Source: Alphaproteobacteria bacterium (lineage in GTDB: Bacteria > Pseudomonadota > Alphaproteobacteria > RF32 > CAG-239). Taken from it: a stretch of 64,000 nucleotides of DNA. Made by a program: the position numbers and the translations under genes. The notes beneath the pieces are model-generated. The model ran no database searches. It had not been told where the DNA came from and was given only the letters and a program-made list of their open reading frames with translations. Of the stretch, positions 16,603 to 25,568 are shown in pieces. Location of the stretch: positions 62,001 to 126,000 of the forward strand of contig SUUZ01000002.1 in assembly GCA_015062235.1 (NCBI GenBank), given 5' to 3'. Every line of letters starts with the position of its first letter. Within the stretch, counting starts at the first letter, position 1.

Positions 16603-18116
16603 TGAAATTTGTAAAGCTTTTTTGTTTGCTTGTAGTTTTATGGTGTTCACCAGCAAAGGCTGAGCAGATAGTTGAGCTTGATTATTTTACAAGATATAAT
16701 AACAATGAGTTACTTGAGGTAATTTTACAGTTTAATATTAAATCTGGGTGGCATATTTTTGCTCCTTATCAGCAAGAATTTGGTTCTCCATTAAAAATTG
16801 TTTGGCAAGATACTGACAAGAATGATGTGTTAGAGGAAAGTTTTAGTAGAACGCAACGATTTGATTTAGATGATTTTTCTTTTGATGGATATGACAAAAA
16901 AGCTTTTTATAAAACAACCATAAAAACTCAAAAACCAAATAGCAAACTAAAAATAAGTTGGTTGGCATGTGCTGAAGAGTGTGTTCCTGAAAATATAGAG
17001 ATAGATATAGCTCATAAAACAAATAGTAATTTTGAACAAAAGCTAGAAGAAATTGCAGATTATTTTATTAGTTCAGATTTTAAATTAAAACAAAAACTAC
17101 TGCTAATGTTGTTTTTGGCTTTTGCTGGAGGCATTATTTTAAATCTGATGCCATGTGTTTTCCCTATTTTGAGTATTAAGATTATATCTTTAGCACAAAT
17201 GGAAAATGATAAACGTAGTGTTGAAGCGACTTTTTATAGTTTTGGGGTGGTTGTTTCAATGCTAGCTATAGCAGGAATTTTATTTATATTACGACAATTT
17301 GATGCAACTATTGGTTGGGGTTTTCAACTACAATCGCCCTATTTTGTACTAATTATGTTATTTTTATTTATAATTCTTACTCTAATGATGCTTGATGTTA
17401 TAAATGTTAATAACAGTTGGAGTAGTAAAATAGCTTTTTTGCGTTTTAATAATCATAAAACAAATGCTTTTATGACAGGATTTTTGGCTGTTTTGATTGC
17501 TAGTCCTTGTACTGCACCATTTATGGGGGCAACGATTGCTTACGCTATTATGTCACCCGTTTACTACTATTTTCCTGTATTTTTATTTTTAGGTTTAGGA
17601 TATGCTTTTCCTTTTGCTATAATAGCGTGGAATCCTCTTAAACTGCGCCGAATTTTACCAAAGCCAGGAAAATGGATGAATATTTTGAAAAAAGTTTTAA
17701 GTATTCCCCTTATTTTTACCTGCATTTGGCTTATTTGGGTATTGCTAGCTCAACGAGGTGTTGTGGTTTCTGGGCAAAATCTTAAATGGAATGATTTTTC
17801 AACCAACAAAGTGGAACAAGCCTTAAAAAATGAGCAACCTGTATTTATTGATTTTACTGCTAAGTGGTGTATTACCTGCTTAGTAAACAAAAGAGTTGCT
17901 TTACAATCTGATGAATTTGCAAACTTGGTAAAAAATAAGAATATTTTATTGTTGCGGGCTGATGCTACCAACCAAGATAAAGATGTCGGAAAGGCTCTTA
18001 ATTCTTATGGAAGAGCTAGCGTTCCTTTATATGTATATTATGATGGCAAATCTGATGACTATTTAATTTTACCCCAGATTATAACCCCTAGTATTTTATC
18101 AGAATATTTAGATTAA
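16602..18116 (+). CDS. dsbD: Thiol:disulfide interchange protein DsbD
   Basis: DsbD (504 aa) carries electrons from cytoplasmic thioredoxin across the inner membrane to periplasmic thiol enzymes. A signal peptide (MKFVKLFCLLVVLWCSPAKA) is followed by an N-terminal periplasmic domain with the cysteine pair in ACAEECVP (about residues 127-132). An eight-helix membrane domain has the redox cysteines in LMPCVFP and ASPCTAPF. The C-terminal thioredoxin domain carries AKWCITCLVN. All three domains are complete. The adjacent downstream gene converges with a 7-nt gap. Confidence 0.9.
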   Translation: MKFVKLFCLLVVLWCSPAKAEQIVELDYFTRYNNNELLEVILQFNIKSGWHIFAPYQQEFGSPLKIVWQDTDKNDVLEESFSRTQRFDLDDFSFDGYDKKAFYKTTIKTQKPNSKLKISWLACAEECVPENIEIDIAHKTNSNFEQKLEEIADYFISSDFKLKQKLLLMLFLAFAGGIILNLMPCVFPILSIKIISLAQMENDKRSVEATFYSFGVVVSMLAIAGILFILRQFDATIGWGFQLQSPYFVLIMLFLFIILTLMMLDVINVNNSWSSKIAFLRFNNHKTNAFMTGFLAVLIASPCTAPFMGATIAYAIMSPVYYYFPVFLFLGLGYAFPFAIIAWNPLKLRRILPKPGKWMNILKKVLSIPLIFTCIWLIWVLLAQRGVVVSGQNLKWNDFSTNKVEQALKNEQPVFIDFTAKWCITCLVNKRVALQSDEFANLVKNKNILLLRADATNQDKDVGKALNSYGRASVPLYVYYDGKSDDYLILPQIITPSILSEYLD

Positions 18117-18123
18117 TATTAAA

Positions 18124-20142
18124 CTAACGTGTTCTTGTATTGGCATTATTCATCAAGTTTGTTACTCTATTTACAGCTTTACTATACGCTTCTCTTTCTG
18201 GCTCTCTTTGAGCTGCACGTTCATAGTTTTGTTTTGCTCGACTCAAATTTCCTTTGGCTTCATAGGCTCTACCTGCATTATAATTAGCAGGAGCATATTG
18301 TTCGGTTTCACCTGTATTTAGGATTTCTTGGCATTCAGCAATACATTTATCATATTCTTTTAAATGGTAATAAGTTATTGCCAAATCATTGTGAATATCA
18401 GCACCATTATAACCTGCATCAATCATTGCTTGGAAACCATCGCGTGCTTTGCTGTAGTCTTTGTTATTATATGCGGCTAGAGCTGCGTTGTACATACTGT
18501 CAGCAGTATGTCTTGTCTCAACCGCTGCAAAATTTAATGTTCTATCACTACAATAAATATCTATACCGTTTTCTTTGGCTATTTGATCTACGGTTTTTCC
18601 GCCTTTACAAACATAATTGTAGATACATTGGGCGGTTTGGCTTGCTCCTGTTAAACTTCCATTATCAATGCTTGTTTGCATTATTTTGCATTGATCTACG
18701 GATAATTGGGTTACAGAAGTAACATAATATTTATTACCCTTTGAATTAATACCTTCTTTGACCAAAAACATTCCCATTTTATCGGCATAATTATCATGAT
18801 TAAGGTACAACAATGCTTCGTGGGTATGGCGTTTTAGAATACCATCATTAAAAGATGAATTTCCTGGTTTTAGATTCATTAAATAATTTGCACATTCAAC
18901 GGGATTTTGATAATTTTCTTTGACAAAACGACACAAATCCCTACCATTACTTTCATCATTATACATACAAGTAGCTATTGCGGCAAATTCGCAAATATTA
19001 AGTTCAGCTCCTTGTAACAAATCACACATACTTTTATATACTCGTCCGTTTTCACGATAACGAAACCATCCATCAGCTACTGCACTTGCTTGTTGACCTG
19101 TTATTGTAAAATTAGGGTGCTTTTGTAGGTAGTTTTTAGTTAATATCCATTTAGAACTTTTGGGATTACCATTTTCAGGATACCAATAACTTCCGATACC
19201 AATTGTATTACTTATTTTTTTACCATTATCAGAATAACCTTCGTTAATCAAAACTTCAGTTGGTAACATTGACTTAATTATTAATGGAAAAGCAGCATCA
19301 TATAATTGTTGAAAACTTTGTTCGTCAGTTATTTTATATTTTTTAGATAGTGCTTCATTTTCATTATTATCAACAATTTGAGATATTATGTTTTTATCTC
19401 CAATTGATAGTTTTCCCCCATTTTCCATAAGTTTAATTCCGCCATAAGAAGCGGCTATAATCATTCCTTTATACAAACCTTTTTTAATATAAGGCAACGC
19501 TTTATTATCAATCCATTTTTTCTTTTTAGGATCAATAGATATTCGATGTTTTTTATCTAGTATTGTATATCCTAAAGCAAAAGGTGATGTGATGGTACCT
19601 ATGGCGGCATTAGTAGCTTGTTTCGTTGTCCATTTTAAAGCTTTACCTACTGCCTTGCATATTTTACGAGTTGTATATACAAGGTGTTTTTTTGTACATT
19701 CATTAAAATGTTTACGGCTTAACGAAACTTTTGCTTGAGCTTCAGGATATTCTTTATTTAGGCGAGCTGTCTTGATTATTGCGTCTTTATAGCGCTTTAC
19801 TGCTTGTTCGTAAACTTTGGCAAAAATTGCACTATCAGACATTTTCTTTTGAGCATATTTGAACGGAACAACCAAATGAATATTTTGTTTTTGAAGAATA
19901 TCTAAATCTATTTCACGACATATAATGGGATTATCTTTATTTCTTTCGCGCTTGTTGTGGCGATCATATTTTTCTGGCTCACAATCTTGAAAAGAAAATA
20001 AATCATCAACAAATGCATCTATATCGCCATTGTAACTAGCTGGAACTACAAGGCTTTTACCCCCCCCCAGATTCAATTTCACAGGTTCTTTACCTTGTTT
20101 TTTGTATTCATCTAAAATATATTTGCTGTATTTTTGTTCCAT
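18124..20142 (-). CDS. Large orphan protein: lysozyme-like centre and C-terminal TPRs
   Basis: This 672-aa protein has no clear relative that I know. Residues about 290-450 look like a GH24-type lysozyme. E301, D305 and T313 in INEGYSDNGKKISNTIGIG parallel the E-D-T triad of T4 lysozyme. CEFAAIATCMYN and FNDGILKRHTHEALLYL resemble the later helices of that fold. A short LysM-like piece (TVDQIAKENGI) lies near residue 517. TPR-like helices fill about 545-660. Hydrophobic stretches near 180-195 and 222-240 could cross or line a membrane. A G9 tract encodes G26-G28. The enzymatic role is inferred from pattern only. It may be a cell-wall hydrolase or a Sel1/TPR envelope factor. Confidence 0.6.
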   Translation of the reverse strand: MEQKYSKYILDEYKKQGKEPVKLNLGGGKSLVVPASYNGDIDAFVDDLFSFQDCEPEKYDRHNKRERNKDNPIICREIDLDILQKQNIHLVVPFKYAQKKMSDSAIFAKVYEQAVKRYKDAIIKTARLNKEYPEAQAKVSLSRKHFNECTKKHLVYTTRKICKAVGKALKWTTKQATNAAIGTITSPFALGYTILDKKHRISIDPKKKKWIDNKALPYIKKGLYKGMIIAASYGGIKLMENGGKLSIGDKNIISQIVDNNENEALSKKYKITDEQSFQQLYDAAFPLIIKSMLPTEVLINEGYSDNGKKISNTIGIGSYWYPENGNPKSSKWILTKNYLQKHPNFTITGQQASAVADGWFRYRENGRVYKSMCDLLQGAELNICEFAAIATCMYNDESNGRDLCRFVKENYQNPVECANYLMNLKPGNSSFNDGILKRHTHEALLYLNHDNYADKMGMFLVKEGINSKGNKYYVTSVTQLSVDQCKIMQTSIDNGSLTGASQTAQCIYNYVCKGGKTVDQIAKENGIDIYCSDRTLNFAAVETRHTADSMYNAALAAYNNKDYSKARDGFQAMIDAGYNGADIHNDLAITYYHLKEYDKCIAECQEILNTGETEQYAPANYNAGRAYEAKGNLSRAKQNYERAAQREPEREAYSKAVNRVTNLMNNANTRTR
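20060..20068. repeat. Homopolymeric C9/G9 tract inside the lysozyme-like gene
   Basis: Nine consecutive C's on the plus strand (G9 in the coding sense) cover codons 25-28 of the 672-aa gene. In a genome this AT-rich such a run is striking. A one-base slip would frameshift the gene within its first 30 codons. Confidence 0.9.
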
Positions 20143-20428
20143 TGTTTTTTTGACCTGTCTTATTGATTTTATATATTTATAGTATCATAAAATTAATTTT
20201 TTGCAAATATTTTTTAGACAAAAAGACAAAATGTATTATAAGTAACCCACATAAATTCAATCGATTGATTGACTTTTAAAATTTATAGGTATAATATTTC
20301 TATCTGTTTTATAGTTTCCTTTAGGATACTAGGTTACATAAAAGTGCATACTTTACATAGCCTTTAAAATAATATTTATTTACGGATGATGAGGGTTATG
20401 TTGTGCATCTATACTTAGGAACTTATTA
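20143..20428. other. Intergenic region between the divergent lysozyme-like gene and accA
   Basis: This 286-bp AT-rich gap holds a weak plus-strand promoter candidate, TTGACT (20269-20274) and TATAAT (20290-20295) with a short 15-nt spacer. No gene or RNA structure was recognised. Confidence 0.4.
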
Positions 20429-21394
20429 ATGGCTGATAAAATAATGTATTTGGATTTTGAAGAACCAATTTACAAATTGGATAACAAGATTCAAGAATTA
20501 AAAGCTTGTTGTGATGATAAGCTGGCTAAAGATTTTAATAAAGAGATAGCAGATCTTGAACGTAAAACACAAAAACTTTTGGCTGAAACATATAGTAACC
20601 TCACTCCTTGGCAAAAGGTTTGTGTAGCAAGACATGCTGAACGTCCTCACAGTATCGACTATATTAATGCCCTAGTAGATAATTTTATGCCTATAGCTGG
20701 TGATAAAAATTTTGGTGATGATGAGGCTATTATAGGTGGACTTGGATTCTTTAGAGGGCAGTCGGTTATGATTATTGCCCAAGAAAAAGGTAGTGATTTA
20801 GAAAGTCGTTTACGTCATGGTTTTGGTATGCCAAAACCTGAAGGATATCGTAAAGCTAAAAGATTGATGGATCTAGCAAACCGTTTTAACATACCTATCA
20901 TCGCCCTTATTGATACAGCGGGGGCTTTTCCTGGTATTGAGGGCGAAGAACGTGGACAAGCTGAAGCAATAGCATCTTGCATTATGGAAGGTTTTTTACT
21001 TAATGTTCCATACATATCTTTGGTTATTGGTGAAGGTGGTTCTGGTGGTGCAATTGCATTAGCTACAGCAAACAGAATTTTGATGCTTGAACATTCGATT
21101 TATTCCGTAATTTCACCTGAAGGATGCGCGTCTATCTTGTGGCGTGATGGAACAGAGGTCAAAAAAGCAGCTAATGCTTTGAAACTTACAGCTCAAGATT
21201 TATACCATTTTGGAATTGTTGATGAAATAATTTCTGAACCTTTTGGTGGTGCGCACAGATTTAAAGATGAGATAATCAAACGTGCGGGCGATGTACTGTG
21301 GAAGCACTTGCAGGAATTATTAAAATTGGCACCTGAAGAATTGAATAAAGATCGTGAAACCAAATTTTTGGCAATTTCAAGATTGAACAAATAA
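20429..21394 (+). CDS. accA: Acetyl-CoA carboxylase carboxyltransferase alpha subunit
   Basis: AccA (321 aa) pairs with AccD to move the carboxyl group from biotin to acetyl-CoA, giving malonyl-CoA for fatty-acid synthesis. The sequence LDFEEPIYKLDNKIQEL at the start, RHGFGMPKPEGYRKAKRLM, ALIDTAGAFPGIEGEERGQ, GEGGSGGAIALA and SVISPEGCASILWRD are standard AccA marks. AGGAA lies 7 nt before the ATG. It begins a seven-gene fatty-acid run and is followed closely by accD, an unusual tight pairing that favours equal subunit supply. Confidence 0.95.
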   Translation: MADKIMYLDFEEPIYKLDNKIQELKACCDDKLAKDFNKEIADLERKTQKLLAETYSNLTPWQKVCVARHAERPHSIDYINALVDNFMPIAGDKNFGDDEAIIGGLGFFRGQSVMIIAQEKGSDLESRLRHGFGMPKPEGYRKAKRLMDLANRFNIPIIALIDTAGAFPGIEGEERGQAEAIASCIMEGFLLNVPYISLVIGEGGSGGAIALATANRILMLEHSIYSVISPEGCASILWRDGTEVKKAANALKLTAQDLYHFGIVDEIISEPFGGAHRFKDEIIKRAGDVLWKHLQELLKLAPEELNKDRETKFLAISRLNK

Positions 21395-21404
21395 GGATAT
21401 AAAT

Positions 21405-22268
21405 ATGAATTGGTTATTAGATTATGTTCGCCCAAAATTATCTGTTGCTAAAACAGACAAAGACGTGCCAGATAATTTATGGGATAAATGCCCCCAATGC
21501 GAAGCTATGGTCTATGGACAAGAATTAGCTAAAAATTTGTATGTATGCCCTCATTGCGGATATCACTTATATTTGCGTCCACGTAAAAGATTGAAAATGT
21601 TGTTTGATAATGCCGAGTATACCTATTTAGAAACACCCGTTGTAAAAGAGGATCCGTTGCAATTCAAGGATACTAAAGATTATCGTTCAAAACTTAAATC
21701 TGCTCGTGAAAAAACAAAATTTGATGAAGCTTTTGTCGCTGCTTATGGTCAAATGGGTGGACGTGGAGTTGTTGTTGGTGTTATGAACTTTAATTTTATT
21801 GGTGGTTCAATGGGAGTTGGTGTCGGCGAAGGTATAGTCAAAGCGGCTGAATTTGCTATTGAACATAACATGCCTCTTATTCTTGTTACGGCATCTGGTG
21901 GTGCTAGGATGCAAGAAGGTATTTTATCTTTGATGCAGATGGCCAGAACAACTCTGGCTATAAAACTTCTTAAAGATAAACATCTGCCTTATATTGTAGT
22001 TTTAACTAATCCTACTACTGGTGGCGTTTCGGCATCTTTTGCAATGTTAGGAGATATAACTATTGCAGAACCTGATGCTTTAATTGCTTTTGCTGGAGCT
22101 AGAGTTATAAAAGAAACAATAAAAGCTGATTTGCCAGCAGGTTTTCAACGGGCAGAATATTTAAAAAAACATGGTATGGTGGATATGATTATTAGTCGCA
22201 AAGAGTTGCGTGATAAGCTTATCTGCTTGATGAATCTTTTGACTAACACCTTTGTAAAAGGAGAATAA
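21405..22268 (+). CDS. accD: Acetyl-CoA carboxylase carboxyltransferase beta subunit
   Basis: AccD (287 aa) is the second half of the carboxyltransferase. The N-terminal zinc ribbon is seen as CPQCEAM and CPHCGYHL (two CxxC pairs), followed by FDEAFVAAYGQMGG, GGSMGVGVGEGIVKAAEFA, ASGGARMQEGILSLMQMA and TTGGVSASFAMLGD. It lies 10 nt after accA and 3 nt before the flavoprotein gene, in one operon. Confidence 0.95.
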   Translation: MNWLLDYVRPKLSVAKTDKDVPDNLWDKCPQCEAMVYGQELAKNLYVCPHCGYHLYLRPRKRLKMLFDNAEYTYLETPVVKEDPLQFKDTKDYRSKLKSAREKTKFDEAFVAAYGQMGGRGVVVGVMNFNFIGGSMGVGVGEGIVKAAEFAIEHNMPLILVTASGGARMQEGILSLMQMARTTLAIKLLKDKHLPYIVVLTNPTTGGVSASFAMLGDITIAEPDALIAFAGARVIKETIKADLPAGFQRAEYLKKHGMVDMIISRKELRDKLICLMNLLTNTFVKGE

Positions 22269-22271
22269 AAT

Positions 22272-23663
22272 ATGAAAGAACTCAGACTTTTGAACTTGTG
22301 TGGAAAGAATGTTTTTCCTCTGTTCGAAGGCGGACGTGGAGTTAATGTAAGTAATGGTCATACTGCAGGAGCTTGGGCTAAAGAAAATTGTGTTGGTACA
22401 TTTTCGGGGGTTTTTCCTGATGTAAGAGATGAGTGTGGTAATCTTAAAACTCCTGAAATATTAGCTAAATCTAGAAACGAACGTCACGCAGAAATGATGG
22501 ATAAAGCTGTTGAGGGTTGTGTTACTCAAGCTCAAATTGCTCATGAGGTTTCTGGTGGTAATGGCTTGATTAATATGAATGTTTTATGGGAACTAGCAGA
22601 TAGTCAATATTTAATTAAAAATGTTTTGGAAAAAGCCAAAGGTCTTATTAACGGTGTCGTTTCTGGGGCTGGACTTCCAATTAAATTGGCTGAATTAACA
22701 TCGCAGTTCAATGTATTTTATTATCCTATTGTTTCTTCAGGAAGAGCTTTGCAAATTTTAATTAAACGAGGATATGACAAATACAAAGAATTTATGGGCG
22801 GTGTGGTTTATGAAGATCCTTGGTTTGCGGGTGGTCACTGTGGTTTTTCTAATACTGATGAAGTTAGCAAACCTCAAAGTCCTTATGAAAAAGTTGTTGA
22901 AATACGCAAGGTTTTGAATGCAAATGGCTTGAATGAAGTTCCTATTATCATTGCTGGTGGTGTTTGGTCGCTTAGTGATTGGCAAGATTATATTGATAAT
23001 CCTGAAATTGGTAATGTAGGTTTTCAATTTGGTACAAGACCTTTGCTAACAAAAGAAAGTCCAATTAGCCAAGCTTGGAAAAAATTGCTTACAACGCTTG
23101 ATTTAGGAGATGTAGTTATTCAAGACTTTAGTCCTACAGGATTCTTGTCATCTGCAATCAAAAACTCCTTAATCATGAAACTTTTTGATAGAACAGAAAA
23201 ACAAATTCCATATAGTAAAGAACAAAATGCCGAATTTTCTGAACCTATCAGTTATTCTAAAAATACAACTTATTACATTCGCAAACAAGATTTGGCTATA
23301 GTTGAACAACAAAAAAACAAAGGTTATTGTTGTTTATCTGCAACACCTGATAACACTTTGGTTTTCCTAACAAAAGTTGAGAAGGCACAGGCTGTTGAAG
23401 ATATTAGAGAATGTTGTGGCTGCTTGTCTGCTTGTAAATTTTCATCTTGGTCTAGTCATACTGGAACAACTGGAAAATTGCCAGATTTACGTTCATTTTG
23501 CATTAGAAAATCGTTAATTGAGGTTGGACATAAAGGAAATATTCTTGATAATATTTTATTTTCTGGTAAAAATGCATTCAAGTTTAAGGACGATCCATTA
23601 TTTAAGGGCGCTAACTGGCCTTCTGTTAAAGAATTGATTGAAGCAATCAAAAAAGGCCTATAA
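22272..23663 (+). CDS. Nitronate monooxygenase-like FMN oxidoreductase in the fatty-acid operon
   Basis: This 463-aa protein has the TIM-barrel pattern of the 2-nitropropane dioxygenase/FabK family: GLINGVVSGAGLP, YYPIVSSGRALQ, GGHCGF, PIIIAGGVWS and GFQFGTRPLLT (FMN phosphate-binding loop). FabK members are FMN-dependent enoyl-ACP reductases of about 320 aa. This one is longer and carries a cysteine-rich region near residue 375 (RECCGCLSACKF). Its position between accD and fabI suggests a role in fatty-acid synthesis or in repair of a lipid intermediate, but fabI follows directly, so a simple FabK role would be redundant. The exact reaction is unknown. Confidence 0.75.
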   Translation: MKELRLLNLCGKNVFPLFEGGRGVNVSNGHTAGAWAKENCVGTFSGVFPDVRDECGNLKTPEILAKSRNERHAEMMDKAVEGCVTQAQIAHEVSGGNGLINMNVLWELADSQYLIKNVLEKAKGLINGVVSGAGLPIKLAELTSQFNVFYYPIVSSGRALQILIKRGYDKYKEFMGGVVYEDPWFAGGHCGFSNTDEVSKPQSPYEKVVEIRKVLNANGLNEVPIIIAGGVWSLSDWQDYIDNPEIGNVGFQFGTRPLLTKESPISQAWKKLLTTLDLGDVVIQDFSPTGFLSSAIKNSLIMKLFDRTEKQIPYSKEQNAEFSEPISYSKNTTYYIRKQDLAIVEQQKNKGYCCLSATPDNTLVFLTKVEKAQAVEDIRECCGCLSACKFSSWSSHTGTTGKLPDLRSFCIRKSLIEVGHKGNILDNILFSGKNAFKFKDDPLFKGANWPSVKELIEAIKKGL

Positions 23664-23686
23664 TCTTTAGTTAGGAGTACAAATTG

Positions 23687-24526
23687 ATGAATGAAATAAT
23701 GAAAAATAAAAAAGGTATTATACTTGGCTTAGCTAATGACCACTCAATTGCTTGGGGAATCGCCAAAGCTTTGCATGAACAAGGAGCCGAAATGGCCTTT
23801 ACTTATCAAGGTGAAGCTTTAGAAAGAAGAGTTCGCACTTTGGCTGAGTCACTTGGATCTAACATAATTATTCCTTGCAATGTTACTGACAGCGCTAGTT
23901 TGGATAATTTGTTTGCAGAAGTAGAGAAAAAATGGGGCAAAATAGATTTTATTGTTCATGCCATTGCTTTTTCTGATAAAAATGAGTTAAAAGGAAGATA
24001 TTGCGATACAACTTTAGCAAATTTTTTAAATAGTATGCATATTTCTTGTTATTCGTTTACAGATATTTGTTGCAGAGCAGCTAAAATTGCTAATTCTGGT
24101 GCAAGTTTTATCACTTTGTCATACCTTGGTGCTGAGCGTGTTATTCCTAATTATAATGTTATGGGTGTAGCAAAATCTGCTTTAGAAACATCTGTTATGT
24201 ACTTGGCTCGTGATTTAGGTGATCAAAATATAAGAGTTAATGCAATTTCTGCTGGTCCTATTAGAACATTAGCATCGGCTGGTATTGGTGATTTCAAGAG
24301 CATTTTGGGTTGGAATCAGGCAAACTCTTTCCTTGGACGTAATGTAGATATTAATGATGTTGGTAATTCTGCTTTATATCTTTTGAGCGATTTGGCTAGT
24401 GGTGTTACTGGCGAGATTTTGCATGTTGATGGTGGTTATAACAAACAAGGAATGTGCAACATTAACAAGGCTCAAGAAATATCTGATATTATGGGCGAAT
24501 ATGCTAAAATGAAAGAAGCAAAATAA
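23687..24526 (+). CDS. fabI: Enoyl-ACP reductase FabI
   Basis: FabI (279 aa) reduces the enoyl-ACP double bond with NADH in the last step of each elongation round. The atypical short-chain dehydrogenase features are present: GLANDHSIAWGIAKAL at the nucleotide site, HAIAFSDKNELKGRY, and the Y-x6-K catalytic motif in NYNVMGVAKSALE. ISAGPIRTLASAGIGDF follows. ATG 23687 has AGGAG 9 nt upstream; the frame also has a TTG one codon earlier. Such enzymes are the target of triclosan and isoniazid-type inhibitors. Confidence 0.94.
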   Translation: MNEIMKNKKGIILGLANDHSIAWGIAKALHEQGAEMAFTYQGEALERRVRTLAESLGSNIIIPCNVTDSASLDNLFAEVEKKWGKIDFIVHAIAFSDKNELKGRYCDTTLANFLNSMHISCYSFTDICCRAAKIANSGASFITLSYLGAERVIPNYNVMGVAKSALETSVMYLARDLGDQNIRVNAISAGPIRTLASAGIGDFKSILGWNQANSFLGRNVDINDVGNSALYLLSDLASGVTGEILHVDGGYNKQGMCNINKAQEISDIMGEYAKMKEAK

Positions 24527-24528
24527 TA

Positions 24529-25551
24529 ATGGCAAATAACCTACCTATGATTATGGGAATTGGCTATGCAGTTCCGTCAAAAGTTGTTACTAACAATGAT
24601 CTGACTTCGCTTTATGATACTTCAGATGAATGGATTTATTCACGCACGGGTATCAAAGAAAGAAGAGTTTTTGCAAGCGATGATGAGGCTTTTGAATTGC
24701 TTCGTCAAGCTTGCAATCAAGCTGTGAAAAATGCGGGACTTGATGTCAATGATATAGATTTGATAATTGCGGCGACATCTATGCCTGTACAATTGATGCC
24801 ATCTACCTCGTGTATGGTGCAAAAATTGCTTAATATATCGAGAAATATACCTGCTTTTGATATTTCGGTAGCCTGTTCGGGCTTTGTTTATGGTTTGGAT
24901 ATTGCAAATGCTTATATTCGTTCAGGTGTATATAAAAATATTTTGCTAGTAACAATGGATAATTGTTCACGCTATATTGACTGGACAGATAGAAGAACGT
25001 CTATTCTATTTGGTGATGGAATTGGAGCTGCTGTTATATCTGCTGGTAATGAAAATGATATTTTAGCTATAGATATAAAGGCTGATGGTCACGTTGGTGA
25101 CTATATCAAAATGCCAGTTGAAAAAGGCAATTGTCCATTTGTTGATAAGACGCCTACTCCGCAAGTTTTAGACATGAAAGGGCAAGAGGTTTATAAATTT
25201 GTTGCAAACATTATTCCTCCATATATTATAGAAGATATATTGGGTAAAAATAATATTAAAGCAGAAAATGTTGAATATTTGATTTTGCATCAAGCAAATC
25301 AACGTATTATTAAAGCAGTTCAAGAACGATTAGGATATGATGATAGTAAGGTTATTTCTAACATTGAAAATTTAGGAAATACTTCAGCCTCTTCTATTCT
25401 AATTGCGACAGGAGAAGCTATTAAGAATGGTAATGTAAAAACTCCAGCAAAAGCTATTGTATGTGGCTTTGGAGCAGGAATGTGCTGGGGAGCTGGTGTT
25501 ATTCGCTTGCGTGATGGAGTTTTTAGAAAAGAAAATATTTTTCAAAAATAA
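24529..25551 (+). CDS. fabH: 3-oxoacyl-ACP synthase III FabH
   Basis: FabH (340 aa) starts fatty-acid synthesis by condensing acetyl-CoA with malonyl-ACP. The Cys-His-Asn triad is visible in VACSGFVYGLD, ILHQANQRI and NLGNTSASS. DEWIYSRTGIKERR near the N-terminus and GFGAGMCWGAGVIR at the end are typical. It starts 2 nt after the fabI stop. Confidence 0.95.
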   Translation: MANNLPMIMGIGYAVPSKVVTNNDLTSLYDTSDEWIYSRTGIKERRVFASDDEAFELLRQACNQAVKNAGLDVNDIDLIIAATSMPVQLMPSTSCMVQKLLNISRNIPAFDISVACSGFVYGLDIANAYIRSGVYKNILLVTMDNCSRYIDWTDRRTSILFGDGIGAAVISAGNENDILAIDIKADGHVGDYIKMPVEKGNCPFVDKTPTPQVLDMKGQEVYKFVANIIPPYIIEDILGKNNIKAENVEYLILHQANQRIIKAVQERLGYDDSKVISNIENLGNTSASSILIATGEAIKNGNVKTPAKAIVCGFGAGMCWGAGVIRLRDGVFRKENIFQK

Positions 25552-25568
25552 CAAAAGGAAATCAGATA

